Source of the DNA: Portulaca oleracea
Lineage: Eukaryota > Streptophyta > Magnoliopsida > Caryophyllales > Portulacaceae
Assembly: GCA_029582165.1 (NCBI GenBank)
Contig: CM055875.1
Coordinates: 32,308,644-32,372,643 of the forward strand
Reading direction: 5' to 3'
DNA length: 64,000 bases
The notes under the pieces were generated by a model. The model was not told where the DNA came from. It did no database searches and worked only from the letters and a program-made list of their open reading frames with translations. The stretch's first letter is position 1, and every line of letters begins with the position of its first letter. Positions 1-11,411 of this stretch are shown here, piece after piece. The position numbers and the translations under genes are program-made.

Positions 1-848
1 GGAAATATATCTTGGCCAATAGCGTCACGACACGTGTCAATTATGATGTAGAAAATATTAATTATTTCTTTATTTAAAGTTAAAGGAATAATTAATTAAC
101 TTGGGCGCAAGCCCAAAGCCCAACTCAAACCCTAGGCAACCCTATGCCTCCAGAGCTTATAAATAGAGATCATCTCCCTCATTTTCAACACACACTGCTG
201 TCTACCCCGGCGGCATTCGACATTCTGCACTCCAGAGGCTCCAGGAGATCAAACTGCCAGCGGCCTCCAACTACCAAGCGTCAAGGATCGGATCAAGGTT
301 TGCAAAAGCTCCAAGCATCTACAGCGTCAAGATCAAGAACTGCTACAGAGTTCTTCGACGGGACCTGCAAAGCCTTCAGAATATCGAACTACAAGCGACC
401 TCCAGCTATCAAACGCCAAGGACCAACGCCTGCTAGTTCAACAACTTCTGTTCTTCGCATCAAAGACTGCAGTCATCTTCTTCGTCTGGTTCATCGATCG
501 AGACCAAGCACTCAAGCCCTCGCATCGAAGAACTTGAAGAACTGCAACCAACAGTCAACCTGCAAACGGTCAACCTTCGAGCAAGCCTCCAGCTACCAAG
601 CACTAAGGAGATCAATGCTCAAGAACTGCTATAGAGTTCTTCAGCTAAACCTACATTCGAGATCGAGATCAAGCGTCCGCGCCCTCGGCTCACCCAAATT
701 TCAGGAGATCGAATCAGAGGACTACTTTATTGTATTTAATACAGAGATTGTACCCAAAATTCTTTGAAATTAATACAATTATATAAAATTATATTTGTGC
801 ACTGATTTCTTGTCTCTATTTATTTTAGATTCGAAATTTGTGTTTACA
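1..848 (+). repeat. LTR of non-autonomous retrotransposon C1 (left end outside window)
   Basis: This stretch matches 26181-27029 on the opposite strand almost base for base and ends in TGTTTACA, followed at once by a primer-binding site. It has a TATA box and internal degenerate repeats of a motif like CCAGCTACCAAGCGTCAAGG. The window begins inside the LTR: the partner copy shows about 127 more bases before the TG end. The 207-codon open frame across it (144-767) has no recognisable domain and is treated as LTR sequence. Confidence 0.8.
158..165 (+). promoter_or_regulatory. TATA box of C1 LTR
   Basis: TATAAATA sits inside the LTR, with the same box inverted in the partner LTR near 26866-26873. 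Transcription would start about 30 bases downstream, near the AACACACACTGC stretch. Confidence 0.6.
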
Positions 849-850
849 AA

Positions 851-870
851 TTTGGCACGCCCGATGGGAC
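851..870 (+). other. Primer-binding site of C1
   Basis: TTTGGCACGCCCGATGGGAC lies 2 bases after the LTR end, where a tRNA-complementary primer site is expected. The partner element has the same site with GGTGGGAC. I did not assign the tRNA. Confidence 0.6.
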
Positions 871-973
871 ATCTCTGCCTCTCATCTCCTTCTCCAAGAA
901 ATCAAGTTCAACATTCGACTCAGGCGACGTGATAACACCCTAGAAAGTTGTCTCTCGACTCTCAACAAGGAGG

Positions 974-1260
974 ATGACTCAAGCTTCATCCCAGGGGTCA
1001 ACAACTACATGTGTCACATCAAGCGGAGCAACGACTCGAAGGATTGCAACTGTCACCGCTACTATTTTTACGACGCTAGAAAAACCAACGGTGAATGCAC
1101 CAACTCAATTACTTAAAAATCCAATTACCGGCTCCATCACGTTGGGGCAACAACTCAAAGGGCTCCTCAATCTTGGAAGCCAACTACGATTACCTTCGCC
1201 TCAAAGCAGACTTCACCTTGTGAACTCTTACGATTTGAGGGCTTTGAAGACCATGGCTAC
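974..1260 (+). pseudogene. C1 gag-like leader, 5' part (interrupted by element A)
   Basis: An ATG-started frame runs MTQASSQGSTTTCVTS..., is rich in Thr and Ser, and resembles the N-terminal leader of plant Ty3/gypsy gag proteins. Element A inserted right after the ATG-GCT-AC codons at 1254-1260. The frame resumes at 13763. No capsid core, protease or polymerase follows, so the parent element is non-autonomous. Family assignment rests on position after the primer site and on composition, not on a diagnostic motif. Confidence 0.45.
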
Positions 1261-2496
1261 TGTAGACCCCGAAAAATTGATAACCTTTTTCGCGGCGCTA
1301 CTTAAAAGTGATTGATTGAGAGCCGACTAGGATTGCTTAACCTTAAATAAGGTTTAACTTTTAAGAATATTTTTGCCGACAGATTAAATCGATTTATGCG
1401 CCATGATCCCGAGATTCACCTTTTTAAGAAAGAAGAAAGAAAGAGATAAAAAAGGAAGGAGAAAACAAGGAAACCCGTCTGGGTTCATCGCTTGAACCAA
1501 GCCGGGTTTCTTTGCTGCAGACCCCCCCCCCCCCAAGAAAAAGACTAAAGGAAAGATTGAAAAGAAGGTGATAAATCCGTCTGGGTTCATGAATTGAACC
1601 GAGCCGGGTTAACTCAGGTGCTATCCGCAAATTGGACCGAAGGAATAGCGAAGCAAAAAGAAAGTGAAAAGAAGACAGTAAACCCGCCTGGGTTCATGGA
1701 TTGAACCAAACCGGGTTACTTCTTGCGCTAATCACAAATTAGGTCAAAGAAACCGTAAAAAAAGGAAGATACCGAAGTATGAGTATAGAGTCGCCAGTTG
1801 AATTTTTAGGAGAAAAAACAACAGACCATTTTGACACGGACTCCGGTCTACGAATCCAAAGATGGATTCGGGGGTAAGGTTACGAATTTGACAATTAAAA
1901 TTGCCAAATCCGCCTATTCAACCGAATAGACTCTACTAGAATTAAATCAAAGCGGAAAAAGTTAAAAGGAGGGGAATTAAGTATGAATCTCACAAGTTTA
2001 ACATTAATGTCATGCAAAATACTGAATTGAAAATACAAAAGAAACGTGAATTCGATAGGTTATACTACATGGTTTACATCAATGATAACTATTCTAACCT
2101 TTAGTGAAGCAGCATGCAAAGGGAGAGAAGAGGTAGAGAGAATTATGCTAGTGTCAATACTCTAGCATAATGTCGTGTCCATGGAAGGGAAAAAAGGGTT
2201 TAATTTATAGTGGAATAGGGGGAGTAGGGGGTGCGTTTTAGGGTTAGCATACGGCCGCGGAACCCAGACGGGTTCCTGAGCTGAACTGAGTTCTGGCCCA
2301 GTAAACTCAGCCGGTTTGATCCGAGCTGAGTTATGCTCTGGCCTATCGAACCCAGACGGGTTTCTTCCGTAATATTGGGCCATTATGCTTGTTTTCGGGC
2401 CAGAAACGAAATGGGTTTGCATGCTACTAAACTACTCGGCTAACTTATTTTTACAAATAACTAAAACTAATACCGGTACAAAATCCGGTGTCTACA
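1261..2496 (-). repeat. 3' LTR of element A
   Basis: Direct copy of 12526-13762. It has a 12-14 base C-run (around 1520), several GTCT/AGAC dyads (1472-1485, about 1569, 2262-2275, 2350-2363) and a minus-strand TATA box. It ends in GTCTACA next to the polypurine tract. Confidence 0.92.
2201..2209 (-). promoter_or_regulatory. TATA box in 3' LTR of element A
   Basis: TATAAATTA on the minus strand. The equivalent box in the 5' LTR is at 13468-13476 and would drive the element's genomic RNA. Confidence 0.5.
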
Positions 2497-2509
2497 GATA
2501 GCCCCCACT
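2497..2509 (-). other. Polypurine tract of element A
   Basis: On the minus strand this reads AGTGGGGGCTATC, directly abutting the 3' LTR. Element B has the same sequence, GTGGGGGCTATC, before its 3' LTR. This fixes the orientation of A. Confidence 0.75.
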
Positions 2510-2654
2510 TTGATCGAGTTTGAGTAAAATGATGATCAAAGTAGTCTTGATGATTTTGGATATGAATCAGAAGCCTGTTCTGAAGCTGGTTGACGCTTGG
2601 AAGCTTGGTCCTGCATCGATTTTGGTTGGCCTGCTTAGTTTCTTCCGTAAAGCT

Positions 2655-3552
2655 GACCGAATTGATCCGCCTCATTTCGCCGTGAGGTAGATCAAGGTCA
2701 TGCACTTCATTTCGCCGTGGAGTGCAAGACCTGTGTATGTATGGGTTGACCTGCTTAGTTTCTTCCGTAAAGCCGGTCGGGGTCGATCCGCTTCATTTCG
2801 CCGTGAGGCGGATCTGGGGGGCATGCTTCATTTCGCCGTGAAGCATGACAGGATGATGGGGTGGTCCACTTCATTTCTCCGTGAGGCGGACCGAGGTGAC
2901 GCGCTTCATTTCGCCGTGAAGCGTGCCGTGATGATGAGGTGATCCACTTCATTTCGCCGTGAGGTGGATCAAGGTGACGTGCTTCATTTCGCCGTGAAGC
3001 ATGCCGTGATGATGGGGTGGTCCACTTCATTTCGCGTGAGGCGACGAGGTGACGCGCTTCATTTCGCCGTGAAGCGTGCCGTGATGATGAGGTGATCCAC
3101 TTCATTTCGCCGTGAGGTGGATCAAGGTGACGTGCTTCATTTCGCCGTGAAGCATGCCGTGATGATGGGGTGGTCCACTTCATTTCGCCGTGAGGCGGAC
3201 CGAGGTGACACGCTTCATTTCACCGTGAAGCGTGCCGTGATGATGAGGTAATCCACTTCATTTCGCCGTGAGGTGGATCGAGGTGACGTGCTTCATTTCG
3301 CCGTGAAGCATGCCGTGATGATGGGGTGGTCCACTTCATTTCGTCGTGAGGCGGACCGAGGTGACGCGCTTCATATTGCCGTGAAGCGTGCCGTGATGAT
3401 GAGGTGATCCACTTCATTTCGCCGTGAGGTGGATCAAGGTGACGTGCTTCATTTCGCCGTGAAGCATGCCGTGATGATGGGGTGGTCCACTTCATTTCGC
3501 CGTGAGGCGGACCGAGGTAGCGCACTTCATTTCGCCGTGAAGCGTGCCGTGA
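2655..3552 (-). repeat. 78-bp tandem repeat array of element A
   Basis: Roughly eleven units of 78 bp. Each holds two CTTCATTTCGCCGTGA half-repeats separated by GTGATGATG or GGATCAAGGTG. Two unit types alternate (GGTGATCC... and GGTGGTCC...), giving a 156-bp higher-order period. As 78 is a multiple of three, long open frames occur (26-residue repeats with RHASRRNEARHL), but they lack a start context or domain and are probably not genes. The array is just inside the 3' end of element A. Confidence 0.9.
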
Positions 3553-4285
3553 CTTGTGTCTTTGTGCTGAAAAGGGTGTCATCGCATTGTGAAGGCCCGA
3601 TGACGGCCACCGAAGATGAGTTCGTCTTTATGTAACCGCCTGACGACCGACGTATCTCGTGCATTGTTCTGCAAAACAGAGAAGGAGGGCATCAGTTTAT
3701 CTGAAAATCAAAGCGAGTCAGAGAATTTACCTGTCAGTTGTGCTTTAGCTTTCGAAAATGGGCTTAAGTTTGCCATTTCTTCATGGGAAATGCTCGAATT
3801 GCATTGGTCCTGAACTTTGGGCCTGTTTTAGACAGAAAACCCGTCTGAGTTACCGCTCGAATTGCATTGGGCTTGAATTGGGGCGACGAGTTTGGGCCCA
3901 TTTTGGCTCTGCAAAACCCGTCTGAGTTCATGCATTGGGCCTGTAATTGCAAGGCCCATTTCGGCTGTGACGAGTTTGGGCCGGCACGTTGGGCTTCGCT
4001 GCGAACCCGTCTGAGTTCCTGCATTGGGCCTGTAATCGTAGGGCCCATTTCGGCTGCGACGAGTTTGGGCCGGCACGTTGGGCTTCGCTGCGAACCCGTC
4101 TGGCGTCTTGTTCTTTTCTCTCTTTTTTTCTTTCTTTTATTTTTTTTCGGCCAATGCATGTGACTTTAGGATAGATTTTAGGATAGATTTTAGGATAGAT
4201 TTTCGGCCAATGCATGCCTTCCATGATACTAATGCTGGGGCCCGCCGGTTGGCCACTTGTGTGGTATGCATGCATCCATTCTTCT
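3553..4285. other. Element A 3' non-coding region with dyad motifs
   Basis: The region holds one CGGGCCTTCACAATGCGATG unit (3590-3610 reversed), which is the unit amplified into an array in element B. It also has repeated blocks ending in AACCCGTCTGAGTT near 3839, 3917, 4004 and 4096, and a triple TTTTAGGATAGA repeat (4165-4203). Homologous sequence lies inverted in B at 21320-21900. Confidence 0.6.
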
Positions 4286-4293
4286 TATAAAAG
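4286..4293 (+). promoter_or_regulatory. TATA box, candidate promoter of the antisense gene in element A
   Basis: TATAAAAG on the plus strand, opposite to element A, followed about 100 bases later by an ATG with a short open exon. The spacing fits a TSS near 4320. In element B the matching region is deleted. Confidence 0.5.
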
Positions 4294-4391
4294 GGGGCCT
4301 CTCCATGCCCTTAATCACACATCCCATTCTTCCACTTCCTTTTCTTGCTCAAAAAAAAAATAAAAAAAATTCATTCACTAGTTAGGAAGCA

Positions 4392-4553
4392 ATGGTTAGG
4401 AAAGTTAGAGATTTGCCCGTTCAACCCCATGCAACAAACTGGGCACATGAAATGTCCTCCCGGCGAGCATGGACTCCTAGGCCGGGTTGGGAACCGTCGA
4501 TACTGGTGCCTGAACCGTGGAATCACGTATGGCACAAGCATTCACATGTCCGG
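4392..4553 (+). pseudogene. Candidate first exon of the antisense PMD gene
   Basis: ATG at 4392 opens 54 codons (begins MVRKVRDLPVQPHATNW) ending in a complete CGG codon directly before a GTAACG donor. Phase 0 matches the next candidate exon, which begins after CCTCAG at 5473. The intron of about 0.9 kb between them is filled with GTCT dyad repeats. That this exon is spliced to the PMD exons is inference from phase, the TATA box upstream and the matching strand. No transcript evidence is available. Confidence 0.4.
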
Positions 4554-4719
4554 GTAACGTCTCCTTCCTGACTCTGCTCTTTAATTATAGCATAAATTTG
4601 CAAGTAGAAATGTTTAATTCTAGCTTGTTGATTTAGCTACAAATAATGAAGTAATTTATGTCGATTACCCGTATTGTTCAAATCGAGCTTTAGATAGGCC
4701 GATTTTTTTAGAATGGAAC

Positions 4720-5340
4720 ACATAGTGAGCCCGTCTGAGTTTGCTGCGTGAGAGGCCCAAACAGGTCCTATTTGAGTTAGTCCGAAAAATGAGCCCGTCT
4801 GAGTTAGTCCGAAAAATGAGCCCATTTGAGCTAGGAACCCGTCTGGGTTATTCCGAAAAAATGAGCGGCCCAACCTTTTTCTCGTGAACCCATTTGAGTT
4901 AGGCTGGAAAATGAGCGGCCCAACGTTTCCACGAGCCCGTCTGAGTTATTCTTTAGGCCGAAAAAAAAAGAGAGGCCCTCAACTCGTGTTGGCCCTTTTT
5001 AGCCCCTAAACTGGTCCATTTTTTAACAGAGAACTCGTCTGGGTTGGGCGAAAAGAGAGGCCCAAACCCCTTTTTTCTTGGAAGAACTCGTCTGTGAGAA
5101 CCCGTCTGGGTGGGCCGAAAAAGAGAGGCCCAACCCTTTTTTTCGCTGATGTGAACCCGTCTGGGTGGGCCGAAAGAGAAAGGCCCAACCCCTTTTTTCT
5201 CTGAAGTGAACCCGTCTGGGTGGGCCGATGCGGCCCAACTTCTCTTGAACCCGTCTGAGCTTCTGCATACGGCCCAACCTCTTTTTTCTTGTGAGAACTC
5301 GTCTGGGCTGAGAGCAAAGAAGCCCTCAATTCGTCTTGGG
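4720..5340. repeat. Array of GTCT dyad motifs, about 50-60 bp spacing
   Basis: Around a dozen copies of a unit built on AACCCGTCTGGGT + GGGCCGAAAAGAGAGGCCCAACC, regular between 5030 and 5310. The array lies in the putative first intron of the antisense gene and inside element A. Confidence 0.75.
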
Positions 5341-5472
5341 TTGGGCCGAATGATTTTTTTAGCCCCCTAATTTAGTGGAAGTTAAATTTAACTTTTGCTA
5401 AACTAGGGATCACTTGATAGTTTGCTGTAGGGACTTGTCTCTTTTTTTTGAATTTTTATGGTGGATCCTCAG

Positions 5473-8241
5473 GAGGATTCCCTCAGAACTGGTGGCAATA
5501 TGCGGAAACCGATCAAGGTGGTGGAGCATTTTGCGGAAGATAATTGGGCGCTTGCACTTTTAGAAGAGTCGGGATTTGACCTCTTCTGGAAATGTGTCAA
5601 GGCCTGGGAACCTTGTACACCACGCGTGATGGGGCGTGCGCTCATGCAGGATTCCACCAAAACCTTCCACCTCCTGTAGGAGAGATGGCCATAACCCTAT
5701 CGACTTTGTGATGATTACAAGACTCTGTTGGGGTGGTCAAGATGTCGAATTCGACCTGTTGTGCGGATCAGGTGATGGAATTATTAGAGCCTGTGCTCGA
5801 ACGGCGCCGATTTGGTCGAAAGATGAAGCTTTCTTATGGTTCCTTCGAGGATGTCATCACTTCTGCCGACTTCACTCATATGGATGAGTTTCAGCGTCGT
5901 TTCATTTTCTTGGCATATTTTATCTCCGCCACGATGTTTGCCAATCGAGGGGACGACGTTTATTTGACCTGGATGAAGAATCTCCTTGATCTAGAGCAGG
6001 TCATTCATCGGAACTGGGCAAAGGCTGCTTATGCTAACTTCATTCGTTGGCTTCGCTTTGGTGTTCGGCCTGGCACTGATGTGGACCCATTCTTTGCACC
6101 GGAGAATCCGTGGGAGATAAGCGGTCCGAGCATGTGGAAGGTGCTCGAGGTAATCTTCGAGACGCTTCTCTTTTACATGCATTTCTCTCTTCTTTTTTAT
6201 ATCATGAGTCTCGGTATTGACATATTTGCAGGTATGGGGGTATGAGTACATTAAGGGATTCACTATCCCTACCCGACACGTCCAGACAGTGTCGGCAGCA
6301 GAACGGTGGCACAAAAACTACCTCGAGCAAAAGAAGAAACCATTTGGGAGCTTAGATGAGTTGCGCCGCATCTTGGATCACCTTGAAGAGGTACATCTTT
6401 CATGTAATCTCTCTTACATTTCTTTGGGGCTTATGTTTCCTTTACTTGTGCAGGATGATGTCAATTGGAATGCCTGGGTTGGCTTCGAGATTCCGCAAGA
6501 CTTTATTCCCTCACGAAATGCGGCGCATAGGGATAGTACCCTGCGCTTGGTGATGGAGAGTCCGTCCGGTTGGGTCTGGAGTCTTGGTGAGAGACTTACA
6601 AGGCAAACCCTGGGCCATGAAAGGTGGATAATACCATCAGACCCACCCGAGACCATGCATGATCCGCGAGCCTTGCATGCCGAGACATTTGTAGCAGCTA
6701 AGAGAGGTTCCTGGTATACTAATCATGCATCGATGGCATCGCCCGACCAATTCTGGGAGGAATGGGAACAATATCGGGACCGCCTGGCCTTCAGAAAGGT
6801 GGGGAAGAAGACCTCTATTTACTCTTTTCATGTTCCTTCTATTACCGCCTAATATGACCAATTCTTTGCTTGTTGCAGTTGGGGCCCTATTGCAAGGATG
6901 ACGAGAAGAGTCAGAGCAGTTCTAGGGATACAGTTTGCGGCTACCCGAGGGCGACTAGTGAGGACATCAAACCGGAACTAGAGAAGATCATGGAAAAGCC
7001 GGTAAGTGAGCCGCCTTTTTCTTTGCTTGCTTGTACCTTGCTCAAACTTTGACCAATTTTCCCTATTCTGTGCAGTGGCGATGGAAACAAGCAAAAGGCT
7101 TCCTCAAAAATTACTTCATACTCAAATGGGCTCGTGAGAAAGACCTTGCGGAGTTACGTGGTTGGGGGCCTTGGCGTGGATGATGATGCACGATCTCGTC
7201 CTGTGGATCCTCCTCGCCATTCAGATGCATACGTGCCTCGTGGCCGGTCGGAGCAGATGGACCTTCCTCGACATTCTTCCTTTATGGCCGACGCGAGGCG
7301 GTCTTATGGGGGTGAAGCTGTTCTCCGAAGGCACGGGGAGAGGAGAGCGCGAGCACGGGCATGCCGCTCACGATGGCCGTGGGAAAGGTATTTTACTCGA
7401 GGATAGTCATTCAACGATTCCCACGGAGACGGGTTTTGGCCACGACTTTCGTGATGCATGGAGAACAACATATCCTCCATGTCTTTAGGTGAGCACGGGC
7501 ATCAGGTGAGGTCTCATGATCATGGGAATTCTCGTCGGAGCCGCGGTTCTCGTCGTGGTACCCCCAGTTTTGTGGTGGAGACAGGCTCCGAGTCTAGCGC
7601 TGTTGGTGGAGCTGTGTGCGGCGAGCAAGAAGGCATTTCACTGCATTTAGGTACTCCTTCAAAATCTCATCATTCGGGGTCTATTCGTCAATCCTCTCAT
7701 CCTTTGCCTCAGTACCCTTATGGAATGCCTGAGTACGTTCCTGCGTCTCCTGCACCGACTGTGGATTTAGGTTATGGCACTTCCTTTGCGGCGGTCGATC
7801 CTGCGTGGTGCTGCGATGATCGGTGCATGCATCGTAGGGTATAACTGCCCTGCGGATGGCGCCTCATCAGTGCTTCCGTCCCAAACTGTTGTACCCGTTA
7901 CTCCTCCGCAAGGAGGTTTGGAGCTACATCGAACGTGTGTTTGGGGAAAAAAAACTCAGGTATGGTCGGGATTGTCTGTCCCAGAGCCTGTAGTAAGATC
8001 TTCCTGGCCCACTCCACAGGGGTGGCCTGGAGGTAATCAAGAGTGGCAAGTTCCAGAACACTCTTGGCTTAATGCGCACGATCAAGTGTTGCACCTATCT
8101 GGCTCAGGTGGCGATACAGAGGTGGTAGACTCCTCCTACTACCAGTGGGACACTTACTTTGGAGCTGGTGGAAGCGGAGCCCATGGGGCTAATAGCGCCA
8201 GTGGTGGTGGCGATATGGAGATCTGGCATGATGAGGACTGA
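5473..8241 (+). pseudogene. Antisense plant-mobile-domain (PMD) gene, exons 2-6 plus C-terminal tail, degraded
   Basis: The exon frames give a plant mobile domain protein (aminotransferase-like/MAIL1-type family, found in host genes and in transposons). Landmarks: LLEESGFDLFWKC (5551-5590), VGEMAIT near 5682, DFVMITRLCWGG (5702-5737), FIFLAYFISATMFANRGDDVY (5902-5964), VWGYEYIKGF (6232-6261). Four introns are seen: 6150-6231, 6391-6453, 6799-6878 and 7002-7075. All are GT-AG and phase 0. Frameshifts near 5681, 5700 and 5790, and a TGA near 7190, break the protein. The tail is Gly/Ser/Pro-rich, with TEVVDSSYY and a stop at 8239-8241. It runs opposite to element A between gag and the 3' LTR, where Tat-lineage elements are known to carry extra antisense ORFs. 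Only the family call is firm. Confidence 0.7.
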
Positions 8242-10339
8242 GAATGATGCACATGCAGGGTCTTTATGCAACGAACCTATGTAATGCTATGTATGACTCT
8301 TTATTATGCACTTAGGACAATGCAATGCAATGATGCATGACGTACGTTTTTTTTATTTATGCACTAGTGCGAACCACTGATGTGATGCTTATGCAATGAT
8401 GGTGCTACGTAATGCACTTTTTTTTATTTTCATGTACCTTTATGCATAATGTAACAATAATGTGCAATGCGATATGCAATCTACATGGTGGGATTACTCC
8501 CACTTCCCCAAACGAAAAAAAGACCGAAAATTAAATGCTACAAGTAAGTTCGAGCTACGATTTGGGGCGAAGACATATAACTATCTTGTGGACCGCATTC
8601 GACCCAAAATAGAGTTGAAGTGGCTCAGTGAGATAGCCCAATAAAGTGGCCCAAACCGTGCAGGTTTCGGGCCCAAAATGATTCCCACCTCTAGGAGGCG
8701 GCCTTTAGAACTCCACATAGGTGGCGGGCCGTCTGCGTTCGTCGAGAAACTCTAACTTGGTGTGCGATTTAAGGAAAGGCGATCTTGGCGTCAGGCAAGT
8801 AAACCCGTCTGGCTCGCCTTCTCCAAATCACAAGCACAAGCCAAACACCATCAAACCCGTCGAGTTTCATTATCCCCATTATTTCCTTGCCGACGTGAAT
8901 CAAATCGTCCTTTCGTCCGATGGCGTCGAAAAGAGAGAGTTGGGAGGTATAAGTTGACTTCTCTGCTAAGTTTGAGGCAAGTGAAAATAGATTGAGATTT
9001 TCGTCTTTCTTTGAAACGATTCAGGATAAGGAATTTTCGATAGGAACAACAAAATCGAACAAAATCAATTCAACAAGCAAGCACAAAGATTAATCTGACA
9101 AAATCAAAACTCGATTCGAAAGAGATAGGAAGAAATTTTCGAATCCCAAAGGAGAGAACAAGTACTTGAGGCATAAATCCGCCAACATTCTAAGAATAAT
9201 GCAAATGCGCGGTTAGTTATGGGCGTAGGTCGATCAAAAAGAACAAACCTCACATAGGAAAGAACAAACACTCAAACACTCAATTTTGAATAGGTATGTG
9301 TGTTTTCTCATACTCAAACCAATAGAAACAAACTACCATAAGCTTGGCAAGAACCTCACTCTCCACTACTGGTATGCAATGCACAAGTGACAATCAAAAA
9401 GACTTTTTCGGGTTGCAACGGGGCTTAGGTTAGGGTAAGGAGCGGTAAAATTTGGGAATGAGGAGTTAAGAGCCATGCTTGGATTGATTTTCAACGAATA
9501 AAACACTCTGAACTCTCCTTCTTGCTTAATGTATGCAAGTCATTTCACCTTTCACCCTGAAACATCTCAACTGAATACAACCAGGTCAAAGTTTTCTGAA
9601 CTTTAAATTGAATCTCCCTAATCACCCTTTTATTTTTGAAACTCTTTTCCTTTTTTTTACTTCTTTTTTATTTTTTGTGGGTGATCGGGGAGAAGAATAT
9701 CTATGGAATCTTCGACTTTGATATAATATATGAACAACATAACCAAATACCAATCGCTCAAGATATGGGACTTTCAGATTCTCCCAGACTTCCAAAAAAA
9801 AAGACAAACTCTCATCCAACCAAGCAAGGCAAAGGGATACTGGATATCAGAGGCCAAGGCTCGTATTGTCAGGGTTCAATCATGAAAAAAGGATAAACAA
9901 AGGCTAGGCGGGGCAAAAAGAACGGTAAATATAATGTAAGGAAGGCTATTTAGCTATGTAGCTTATCAAAATAAAATCGGATGCCTTAATCACTTTGTCA
10001 CAGCGTGCAATGCAAATGTGTAGTCTCAAGCAAGATGCAAAACAAGTTCTAGAGATGCAACTAATGGGTGAGTCACTCAAGGGATCATGGAATTGATAAA
10101 AGTGATCAATTCAAAATTTAGGCAATGTGGACTCACGGGATGGGGCTCAATCAATTAAACTTAGCCCAAAGATTTGCGGCACGCACATTTATACTTTCTA
10201 AGATGGTCAAAGCAGTCAGATACAACTTTCATAACTTGTCTCAAAATCAGAAGGTTTGAAGGAAAAGGTTTCAAAAACTTTTGAGATCTCGTCCAGATTT
10301 TTCTAAGTGAAGCAAGTTAAGGAAAGTAAGAAAGGTTTC
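8242..10339 (-). other. Element A middle non-coding region
   Basis: No gene seen. 8960-10330 is collinear, inverted, with 18900-20460 of element B, including the segment near 10226-10330 that matches 19120-19210. The homology joins the gag relic directly, so the part of gag after residue about 370 and all of pol were lost by deletion in A. Poly-T/poly-A runs and short repeats of TGCAATG occur at 8280-8480. Confidence 0.6.
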
Positions 10340-11411
10340 TGACCTCTGTTGGATGGAATTAGTCTCAGCGGTTTTACGAGGGCTAGGCTCGCTAGTGGCC
10401 CTCTGTTGGAGCTAGATCGAATGTTATGTGCTCTTCGTTGTAAGCAGCTTCAATTTGCACACAAATCCTTGAGTCTCAAAGTCTTTGATAGATTGAAAGC
10501 CAAAATCGGGTGATGCGAGGGTGGATGCTTTGCTTGAAAGTGCTCAATTGCATCCTAAAGGGACTGCCGTCGATCTTTAACGACATTGAGTGCCATCATT
10601 CATAATAAGAGAGGAATGACTCATCATCTCCTTGCTTCATGGAAGTGAGGTCATCTCTGATGACCTCCTTTTGTTGGAGACGACTAAAATGGCTGATGAA
10701 GGTCTTGAACAACTCGTCTGCGTCAGTTTTGATGTGAGGGGGTAGATTTTGGTACCACACCTTGGCCTTACCTTCTAGAGTGGAAGGGAAGACTGTGGTG
10801 TAAAGACTTACTTTGTGAAGAGGGGCCAGCCTCAGGAACTCCTCTAGATGATGAGATGGGTTCTCAGATGGTTTGAACCTGATGCCCGGTACTTCAACTT
10901 TGTCCCTTACCCTTGATACATGGTGTTTGGGGATGGCCAAATCCATGCAAGCGTCTGTAAAGGTTGGATCAACTTTCATCATCCTTCTGGTGAGCATATC
11001 GACCTTCTCTTCGAGTTTTTTGACATAGGGGTCCTCCGAAGTTTTAGAGTTATTCAGTACAAGTTTGGACTTGACTTTACCAAATGACTTAGGTTTTGGG
11101 CCTCCATTTTTGGATTTGGGGTGACCCTCTCCAGCCCCATCATCAGCCTCGGCCTCAGACTCGGAGCCATAATAGTTTTCCTCTTCCTCAAGTTCGATGC
11201 CCAGCTTTTTGTTGATTTGCTTAATGGCTTCCAGCACGCCATTCATAGTTTGTTGATTTTCACTGAACTTCTTTTCTAGCTTCTCATTGGTTCTGTCCTC
11301 CTGGTCTGCCATGCAAATGGCAATTGCTTCCTGTACCCGCTCGTACAGCCCATCAAGTTGCTTGTCACCAGAATTCTCCCCGAAAAGGTTGTTGGCGAGG
11401 GATCCTGACAT
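10340..11411 (-). pseudogene. Truncated gag of element A
   Basis: ATG at 11411 opens a 271-residue frame starting MSGSLANNLFGENSG. It is collinear with the 465-residue gag of element B and includes an acidic stretch near residue 75-90, a KKLEEKVDMLTRRMMK helix and the capsid-core signature LEEFLRLAPLHKVSLY...VWYQNLP. It stops at 10596, where B has an Arg CGA codon and A has TGA (a CpG-to-TpA-type change). Recognisable gag sequence continues out of frame to about 10340. It would act as nucleocapsid/capsid precursor in an intact element. Here only the N-terminal capsid half can be made. Confidence 0.8.

Noticed and set aside
144..767. 207-codon frame in the C1 LTR
   Set aside because: It spans LTR sequence including the TATA-proximal leader, its copy in C2 is broken, and it has no domain.
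2655..3552. CRISPR-like repeat-spacer pattern
   Set aside because: The parts between the CTTCATTTCGCCGTGA words are themselves repeated, and the setting is a plant LTR element.
2755..3582. Long minus-strand frames (RHASRRNEARHL repeats)
   Set aside because: Produced by the 78-bp unit being a multiple of three; no start context and no conserved domain.
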